Positions 1-4,098 of a stretch of DNA of 6,977 nucleotides are shown one piece after another (within the stretch, counting starts at the first letter, position 1; each line of letters opens with the position of its first letter). This stretch comes from Sulfurimonas sp. (GTDB lineage: Bacteria > Campylobacterota > Campylobacteria > Campylobacterales > Sulfurimonadaceae): NCBI GenBank assembly GCA_021107375.1, contig JAIOSY010000096.1, positions 1 to 6,977 on the forward strand, read 5' to 3'. The notes under the pieces were generated by a model. That model was not told the origin of the DNA, did no database searches, and saw only the letters and a list, made by a program, of their open reading frames with translations. Both the position numbers and the translations under genes were made by a program.

Positions 1-346
1 GAAATGTTTTATCAGCTGGAATAAATAAAATAAGAGAACCTCTTGCATACTCTTTTGGAGGATTTAAAGCTTTTTTAGCATCGTAAACTTTTTGTGGATA
101 CTGCATATCTGCACCAAGCAAAATATCATAATTCACTCCATTTAAAATAGCATCCGTTAAATCACCAGTAGAACCATACTGAACTAAGACTCTAGCATCT
201 GGATACTTTCTATAAAAACTTTTTAATAAAACTGGCAAAACAAATTTATTATTTCCAGACGCAAAAATACTTGCAGGAGAATTAAACTCTGATGCATTTA
301 ACAAAAAAATAAAAGTACTTAAAATAAAAATATACACAAACTTCAT
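1..346 (-). CDS. modA: Molybdate ABC transporter substrate-binding protein, ModA family (N-terminal part, cut by window edge)
   Basis: I translated this edge frame by hand: it gives 115 residues from an ATG at 346-344 and runs off the window. The first 18 or so residues (MKFVYIFILSTFIFLLNA) look like a Sec signal peptide, so the product should be periplasmic. ModA-like landmarks follow: SIFASGNN near residues 27-33, QYGSTGDL at 56-63 (the oxyanion-binding Gly-Ser/Thr loop) and NYDILLGADMQYPQKV at 72-87, matching the family pattern of a variable segment then ADM-YP. The family binds molybdate or tungstate and hands it to ModBC; full members are about 250 residues, so over half is missing. A purine-rich GGTGGGA lies about 6 bases upstream of the start. 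A molybdenum enzyme, formate dehydrogenase, is encoded elsewhere in the window, which fits. Tungstate specificity (TupA/WtpA-like) cannot be excluded without the C-terminal half. Confidence 0.85.
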   Translation of the reverse strand, partial: MKFVYIFILSTFIFLLNASEFNSPASIFASGNNKFVLPVLLKSFYRKYPDARVLVQYGSTGDLTDAILNGVNYDILLGADMQYPQKVYDAKKALNPPKEYARGSLILFIPADKTF

Positions 347-434
347 GAAGTATCCCACCCTTTATTATTATTTATAATATCTTATTCTAACAGTTTTATC
401 TTTAAATAATACTATTTTAGAATTTGATTACTTA

Positions 435-446
435 TTATCTAGATAA
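435..446. repeat. Perfect 12-bp palindrome TTATCTAGATAA in the divergent region
   Basis: TTATCT/AGATAA is self-complementary without a spacer and sits roughly midway between the two divergent starts, over the sigma-28-like candidate. It could be an operator for a dimeric regulator. In DNA this AT-rich a 12-bp palindrome can also arise by chance, and it does not match the ModE site I know of. Confidence 0.35.
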
Positions 447-494
447 AATTATTCATACTTTATTAAGCTATCTCAATGTATACTTTATGTAAAT

Positions 495-501
495 AAAAGG
501 A
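495..501 (+). promoter_or_regulatory. Ribosome binding site of the flagellin gene
   Basis: AAAAGGA lies 6 bases before the ATG at 508. This fixes the start and supports the short N-terminus as genuine, because no earlier in-frame start with a ribosome binding site is visible. Confidence 0.75.
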
Positions 502-507
502 TTTATT

Positions 508-1290
508 ATGACTGTTTCAAATACAAATTCGTTAACATTTAACACTTTAAACCTAGATGCTAACTTAACTAAACTTTCATCTGGATCTAGAATCAATAGT
601 GCTGCGGATGATGCCTCTGGTATGGCTATAGCAGATACTATGTCTGCACAAGTTCGTGGACTAGGTCAGGCTATACAAAATTCAAATAATGCTATTGGTA
701 TGGTTCAGATAGCTGATGGGGCTATGCAGGAATATTCAAATATTTTAGGTGATGTAAGACAACTAACACTCCAAGCTGGCAGTAGTATATTAAATCATAG
801 CAATAGAGAAAATATTCAAAATGAGATAAATGGCTTGCTTTCATCGGCAAATAATATTATAAATACCACTTCATATAATGGCATAAATCTATTAAGTGGA
901 GATGGTGAATTCTCATTTCAAACTGGAGCAAATGGTGGAGATAATATCAATGTAGATTTTGATAATGCCTCCTCTTTACTTCCATCTGTTGATGTTTTAA
1001 GTACTCAAGGTATAGAAGATAGTCTAAAAAATATTGATGATGCACTAGAAGCTAGTGGAATTATTAGAACTGATTTAGGAGCTGGACAAAATGCTTTGGA
1101 ATCAAATATAAGAAATATATCTGTATCTCAAGTAAATATTACCTCATCTGAATCTCAAATAAGAGACTTAGACTTTGCAAAAGAAAGTGCTGATTTTAAT
1201 AAAAACAACCTATTGGATCAAATAGGTGCATTTGCTTTAGCACAAAAAAATATCTCTCAAGCAAATATTTTAAATCTGTTTAATAATTAA
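508..1290 (+). CDS. Flagellin, minimal type (D0-D1 only) with shortened N-terminal helix
   Basis: Structural subunit of the flagellar filament, exported through the flagellar type III apparatus. The N-terminal flagellin domain covers about residues 4-130: LSSGSRINSAADDASGMAIAD at 23-43, then the D1 helices, ending in NTTSYNGINLLSG at 119-131. The C-terminal domain covers about 175-260: LGAGQNALESNI at 190-201, SQIRDLDFAKESADF at 216-230 and AQKNISQANILNLFNN at 245-260. Only about 45 residues separate the two, so the surface-exposed D2/D3 domains are absent. Flagellins usually have 270-500 residues. LSSG begins at residue 23, whereas in Salmonella FliC it begins at 32, so about nine residues of the first D0 helix are missing. 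There are no cysteines, as is usual for flagellins. The alternative, the hook-filament junction protein FlgL, is less likely given the classic SRINSAADDASG and IRDLDFAKE blocks. The gene appears monocistronic and its 3' end overlaps the convergent DUF523 gene by 11 bp. Confidence 0.95.
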   Translation: MTVSNTNSLTFNTLNLDANLTKLSSGSRINSAADDASGMAIADTMSAQVRGLGQAIQNSNNAIGMVQIADGAMQEYSNILGDVRQLTLQAGSSILNHSNRENIQNEINGLLSSANNIINTTSYNGINLLSGDGEFSFQTGANGGDNINVDFDNASSLLPSVDVLSTQGIEDSLKNIDDALEASGIIRTDLGAGQNALESNIRNISVSQVNITSSESQIRDLDFAKESADFNKNNLLDQIGAFALAQKNISQANILNLFNN

Positions 1291-1720
1291 ATTCATCGCT
1301 TATTGATATATCTTTGAACTCTTTTAAAAAGAGTTCGGTGGCAATCCCATTGCCTGTTTTAATGGTCTCTTTATTCTCATTCAAAATTGGAGTTGTCTTA
1401 TATCCACAGCTTGGACTCTTTGATTTTAACACTATCTTATTTATATCTTTATTTTTATCTATAAAAGTGTTTATCTCATCTTCTAAAAGTTTCGTAACAT
1501 CTTTGTTAGTTTTATCAGTAACGATATGATTTTTCCCATCAATCTCTATAACACTAATTCGCTCTCGTGGAGTTCCAAAAAGTGGTGCTTCTGGACAAAA
1601 TGGGATAATATCATATTCACTAAATGCATCAACTATCTCTGTTGTTTTCTTAGTTTGCCCATCATAACGGCATGTGTGACCTAAAAGACAAGCTGAGATA
1701 ATTACTTTTTCTTTAGACAT
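1280..1720 (-). CDS. DUF523 family protein, TudS-like [4Fe-4S] desulfurase candidate
   Basis: 146 residues, normal for DUF523 (YbbK-like) proteins. Conserved blocks are ISACLLGHTCRYDG (8-21), FCPEAPLFGTPRERI (41-55), LKSKSPSCGYK (98-108) and GNGIATELF (123-131). The characterised members are TudS enzymes, which remove sulfur from 2-thiouracil with a [4Fe-4S] cluster held by three cysteines. The matching cysteines here are C11, C42 and C105; C17 is an extra conserved-looking one. Function is inferred from the family: thiouracil desulfuration, possibly a salvage of damaged thiolated tRNA bases, but no substrate is proven for this branch. The ATG follows the TAG of the upstream aldehyde dehydrogenase with no gap, and no good ribosome binding site is visible, so translation is probably coupled. 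The 3' end overlaps the convergent flagellin gene over 1280-1290. Confidence 0.9.
   Translation of the reverse strand: MSKEKVIISACLLGHTCRYDGQTKKTTEIVDAFSEYDIIPFCPEAPLFGTPRERISVIEIDGKNHIVTDKTNKDVTKLLEDEINTFIDKNKDINKIVLKSKSPSCGYKTTPILNENKETIKTGNGIATELFLKEFKDISISDEFNY
1316..1336. repeat. Near-perfect 10-bp inverted repeat just after the flagellin stop
   Basis: Arms GAACTCTTTT and AAAAGAGTTC are separated by one base, so the RNA could form a stem of about 8 bp with a 5-base loop. It begins 26 bases after the flagellin stop but lies inside the DUF523 coding region, where it encodes part of FLKEFKD. No T-tract follows on either strand, so it is not a standard intrinsic terminator. It might still stabilise or mark the flagellin mRNA 3' end, or be a coincidence of Lys/Phe codons. 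Confidence 0.4.
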
Positions 1721-3136
1721 CTAACAAATCACTACTGACTTAATCTCAGTCATCTCTTCAATAGCAAACCTTGGACCCTCTCGCCCAACTCCACTAAGTT
1801 TCACACCACCATAAGGTTGAATATCAAAACGAAGCGTTGGCATATCGTTTATAATAATTCCACCAGCATCAAGCTCATCTATCGCACGATTTGTAAGTGC
1901 TAAATCATTTGTAAATACTGAAAACTGAAGTCCATAAGGTGAGTTGTTCATTCTTGGAAGTGCATCATCAAAATCATCAACTTTTACAAGAGAAACTATC
2001 GGTGCAAAAACCTCTTCACATACTATCGCCATATCATCAGTTACATCTGCCATCACACATGGATAGAACATTCTTCCATCTCTTTTAGGTTCAAGTAAAG
2101 GTTTTGCACCCTCTTCTATCGCGTTTTGAACCCAACCCATTGCACGGATACAAGCTTCATCATCTATAAGTGGACCCATAAAAGTGTCATCATCATAAGG
2201 TGAACCAACTTTTAATTTTTTAGTTTCTTCTGCCATTTTTAAAGCAAACTCATCATAAATATCTGCATTTACATAAATTCTTTGTAAGCTAATACAAACC
2301 TGACCAGAGTTCACAAAAGCACCAAGAGAACATCTGCTCGCTGCTAAATCTAAGTCGGCAGATTTAGAAATATAAGTAGCTGCATTTCCACCAAGTTCTA
2401 GTCCTACTTTTTTTATTCCAGCAGATTTTGTGATGATATTTCCAACTGGAACTGAACCAGTAAAACTGATAACTCTAGGAATATCAGAGCCAACTAAAGT
2501 TGAACCAACCTCAGCATCTCCATAAACAACCGATAAAGCATCTTTAATTGCAAATTCACTCTCTATAAAAAGCTTCGCGAACTTATAAGCAGTCAAAGGA
2601 GCTTCAGGAGTAGGCTTTAAAACAACTGTATTCCCTGCTACAAGAGCAGGGGCAAGTTTATGTGCTACAAGATTTAGAGGAAAGTTAAAAGGTGTAATAG
2701 CTGCTACAACCCCAACAGGTTCACGACGAAAAAAGCTGATAGTTTTTTTACCACTAGCCATCGCATCTGTGTTAATAGTCTCACCATGCATAGTTCTCAT
2801 AATCTCAGCAGATAAAGTTACAGTTTCAATACATCTCTCAACCTCAACACGAGCAAACGCGATAGGCTTACCAACCTCATCAGTAATAGTTTGAGCAATA
2901 TCTTCTTTATTCTCTTTTAACTTTTTAGCCACATCTAAAAGCCAAGAACATCTTTGAGAAAGTGTAGAGTTTTTTGCATCTTTAGTAGCATTTTGTGCTA
3001 TTTTTAAAGCCTTTTTAGTATCTGACTCATCACAAATAGGAGCAGTAGAAACAACCTTACCACTATAAGGTGATTTTCTCTCACTTAGATTTTCTTTTGT
3101 AGCTTCAGTTGAACCGAAAAATATTTTTGCATTCAT
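1721..3136 (-). CDS. NAD(P)-dependent aldehyde dehydrogenase, lactaldehyde/phosphonoacetaldehyde dehydrogenase-like branch
   Basis: A full-length (471 residues) cytosolic aldehyde dehydrogenase that oxidises an aldehyde to the acid with NAD(P)+. All landmarks are present: ITPFNFPLN with the oxyanion-hole Asn at 151, VVLKPTPEAP with the cofactor-binding Lys at 174, FTGS at 225-228, LELGG with the general-base Glu at 247, NSGQVC with the nucleophile Cys at 281, and EEVFAP with the ribose-binding Glu at 374. The C-terminal NDMPTLRFDIQPYGG and IEEMTEIKSVVI resemble the branch containing archaeal lactaldehyde dehydrogenase and bacterial phosphonoacetaldehyde dehydrogenase; this is from memory, so the substrate is left open. 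Succinate-semialdehyde is another possibility. The start is supported by AAGGAAG (reverse strand, about 3142-3148). The gene lies 14 bp after the antitoxin stop and abuts the DUF523 gene, so it is probably co-transcribed with both. No separate promoter fits in the gap. Confidence 0.93.
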   Translation of the reverse strand: MNAKIFFGSTEATKENLSERKSPYSGKVVSTAPICDESDTKKALKIAQNATKDAKNSTLSQRCSWLLDVAKKLKENKEDIAQTITDEVGKPIAFARVEVERCIETVTLSAEIMRTMHGETINTDAMASGKKTISFFRREPVGVVAAITPFNFPLNLVAHKLAPALVAGNTVVLKPTPEAPLTAYKFAKLFIESEFAIKDALSVVYGDAEVGSTLVGSDIPRVISFTGSVPVGNIITKSAGIKKVGLELGGNAATYISKSADLDLAASRCSLGAFVNSGQVCISLQRIYVNADIYDEFALKMAEETKKLKVGSPYDDDTFMGPLIDDEACIRAMGWVQNAIEEGAKPLLEPKRDGRMFYPCVMADVTDDMAIVCEEVFAPIVSLVKVDDFDDALPRMNNSPYGLQFSVFTNDLALTNRAIDELDAGGIIINDMPTLRFDIQPYGGVKLSGVGREGPRFAIEEMTEIKSVVIC

Positions 3137-3150
3137 TTATTACTTCCTTA

Positions 3151-3414
3151 CTATGCTGTTTTTAAAGCACTATTTAAAATCATTTTTATATAAGATTGAT
3201 ACGGAACATCCATAGCATTCGCTTTTACTTTAAGTTCCTCTATCATATCAACAGGTAATCGAAGAGATATACTTTTTGTGGTTTTTTTAAGATTTGAAAA
3301 GCGAACTTTTTTAGCACTACTCATATCAAAATAATCATTCACATCATGTTTATCCCAAAATACAGATTCTTCTGCTTCATCTTTAAAAGTTGGGATTGTT
3401 TTAAGCTCTTTCAT
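3151..3414 (-). CDS. brnA: Antitoxin of BrnT/BrnA-like type II toxin-antitoxin pair, CopG/ribbon-helix-helix
   Basis: 87 residues. The N-terminal part, TIPTFKDEAEESVFWDKHDVNDYFD (6-30), is the classic toxin-binding segment of the CopG-type antitoxin family: FKDEAEE..FWDxHD then a Tyr/Phe-Asp. The ribbon-helix-helix DNA-binding part follows: KSISLRLP (47-54) as the beta strand, a helix over about 55-67, then DVPYQSYIKMIL (69-80) as the second helix. In the family the protein blocks the toxin and represses its own promoter as a complex. The gene overlaps the end of the toxin gene by 14 bp and has its own strong ribosome binding site inside it. The order toxin then antitoxin is that of brnTA. 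The exact Pfam branch (CopG_antitoxin versus BrnA) is inferred; the FWDxHD motif favours the CopG_antitoxin branch. Confidence 0.88.
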   Translation of the reverse strand: MKELKTIPTFKDEAEESVFWDKHDVNDYFDMSSAKKVRFSNLKKTTKSISLRLPVDMIEELKVKANAMDVPYQSYIKMILNSALKTA

Positions 3415-3712
3415 AAACTTTTCTCTCCTTTTTACTCATACTTCTTGCAGATATTACTCTGATTTTATCTTCTCTCAAAGTAAATATAACTGTAATCAAA
3501 TCACTAGCATCGTTATAGCCTAAGGCTACACATCTACATTCAATACAAGAGTGTTTAAAATCTTCTATAATTACTAAAGGTTCATTAAAAAACACCTCTT
3601 CAATTGCTGTCCATTTTAGTCCATGTTTATTTTCATTTTTATGAATATTACCCTCATCCCAATCAAAACCAACAATAGACTCAACATCTAAACAATCAAA
3701 CTGCATCTTCAT
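3401..3712 (-). CDS. brnT: BrnT-family ribonuclease toxin
   Basis: Up to 103 residues, the usual BrnT size. The family has a RelE-like fold and cleaves RNA to arrest growth. Visible hallmarks are GFDWDEGN (15-22), NKHGLKW (28-34), IECRCVALGY (57-66), IFTLRED (76-82) and the C-terminal IRVISARSMSKKERKVY (84-100), with R80, R90 and K94/K95 as likely catalytic or RNA-binding residues. The start is uncertain. The first ATG (3712) directly abuts the only Shine-Dalgarno-like AAGG, whereas the second ATG (3706, residue 3) stands six bases from it. The second is therefore probably the real start, giving 101 residues. Nothing in the sequence suggests inactivation. The gene overlaps the antitoxin gene by 14 bp, and its promoter and a putative operator lie directly upstream. 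Confidence 0.9.
   Translation of the reverse strand: MKMQFDCLDVESIVGFDWDEGNIHKNENKHGLKWTAIEEVFFNEPLVIIEDFKHSCIECRCVALGYNDASDLITVIFTLREDKIRVISARSMSKKERKVYERA
3425..3430 (-). promoter_or_regulatory. Strong ribosome binding site of the antitoxin gene, inside the toxin gene
   Basis: AAGGAG on the minus strand, 10 bases before the antitoxin ATG. It is a near-consensus Shine-Dalgarno, clearly better than that of the toxin. This would let antitoxin synthesis exceed toxin synthesis from the same mRNA. Confidence 0.7.
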
Positions 3713-3714
3713 CC

Positions 3715-3737
3715 TTGTATATCTGTATTATATACAA
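3715..3737. promoter_or_regulatory. Putative autoregulatory operator: perfect 8-7-8 inverted repeat over the toxin-antitoxin -10 box
   Basis: TTGTATAT-N7-ATATACAA is a perfect 8-bp inverted repeat with a 7-bp spacer, ending 2 bp before the first toxin ATG and covering the -10 hexamer (3727-3732). Ribbon-helix-helix antitoxins bind such short repeats, and BrnT-BrnA represses its own promoter, so this is the natural operator. A second small repeat, TTGAA-N2-TTCAA at 3743-3754, overlaps the -35 box and could be an accessory site. Binding is inferred from position and symmetry. Confidence 0.65.
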
Positions 3738-3754
3738 ATTTATTGAAAATTCAA
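3727..3754 (-). promoter_or_regulatory. Sigma-70-type promoter of the toxin-antitoxin operon
   Basis: On the minus strand, TTGAAT (3754-3749) and a consensus TATAAT (3732-3727) are spaced 16 bp. The -35 box overlaps the TGA stop of yraN (3753-3751). The start site would fall about 7 bases past the -10 box, leaving a leader of only about 7 nt before the first toxin ATG, or about 13 nt before the second. This favours the second ATG or near-leaderless, weak toxin translation. Confidence 0.65.
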
Positions 3755-4080
3755 AGTGTTATATTATCCACATGCCAAACACCTTTTGGTGAGACAACAA
3801 CTGCATCAATCATAAAATCAACATCTAAACCATTTTTTTTCAGATAAACATTTACAGTTTTTATAAATTTACGAAGTTTTGAGGGGGTTATATTTTGTAT
3901 AGCAGACTCATAATCAAGTCCACTTTTTACTTCAATGAAGTGAAGAACTTCATCTTTAGTAGCGATAATATCTATCTCACCAAATCGGGAATAAAAATTT
4001 CGCTCTATTATTGTAAAGCCATTATCATAAAGAAACCCACATGCCGTATCTTCAGCTAGGTTTCCTTTGGCTCTACTCAT
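3751..4080 (-). CDS. yraN: YraN/UPF0102 family protein, predicted PD-(D/E)XK nuclease fold
   Basis: 109 residues, typical for UPF0102 (110-130). The family signature is present: MSRAKGNLAEDTACGFLYDNGF (G6 and E10, a conserved helix), ERNFYSRFGEIDIIA with GEID at 34-37, and LHFIEVKSG with E50 and K52. D37, E50 and K52 form the D-ExK core of a restriction-endonuclease-like active site. TPSKLRKFIKTVNVYL (66-81) is the conserved basic helix after it. The family is widespread and its physiological role remains poorly defined; a DNA-processing or repair role is only inferred from the fold. The start is supported by AGGA about six bases upstream. The gene follows the formate dehydrogenase gene by 18 bp, so it is likely co-transcribed. 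The toxin-antitoxin promoter begins inside its stop codon. Confidence 0.9.
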   Translation of the reverse strand: MSRAKGNLAEDTACGFLYDNGFTIIERNFYSRFGEIDIIATKDEVLHFIEVKSGLDYESAIQNITPSKLRKFIKTVNVYLKKNGLDVDFMIDAVVVSPKGVWHVDNITL

Positions 4081-4098
4081 ATATCCTAAACCTTTATA

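Larger units (their letters stand above)
347..507. other. Divergent intergenic region between modA and flagellin genes; promoter candidates
   Basis: This 161-bp AT-rich gap must hold the start signals for modA (leftward) and flagellin (rightward). No classical sigma-54 GG-N10-GC element is visible. For flagellin, CTAGATAA at 439-446 resembles the GATAA end of the epsilonproteobacterial sigma-28 -10 box (GCCGATAA), with TAGA at 418-421 as a poor -35 at 17-bp spacing. TATACT at 479-484 is an alternative sigma-70 -10 box. For modA, TATTAT (reverse strand of about 374-379) is a possible -10. None is convincing alone. Confidence 0.3.

Noticed and set aside
508..1290. FlgL (hook-filament junction protein) instead of flagellin
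   Set aside because: The N-terminal SRINSAADDASG and C-terminal IRDLDFAKE blocks and the end ILNLFNN are those of flagellin.
1316..1336. Intrinsic terminator for flagellin
   Set aside because: The inverted repeat is AT-rich with no T-tract after it on either strand, and it lies within the opposite coding region.
1314..1529. Open frame of 71 codons on the plus strand, opposite the DUF523 gene
   Set aside because: It is antisense to a clearly conserved DUF523 frame. Its hydrophobic composition is what complementing Lys/Glu-rich codons produces, and it has no ribosome binding site.
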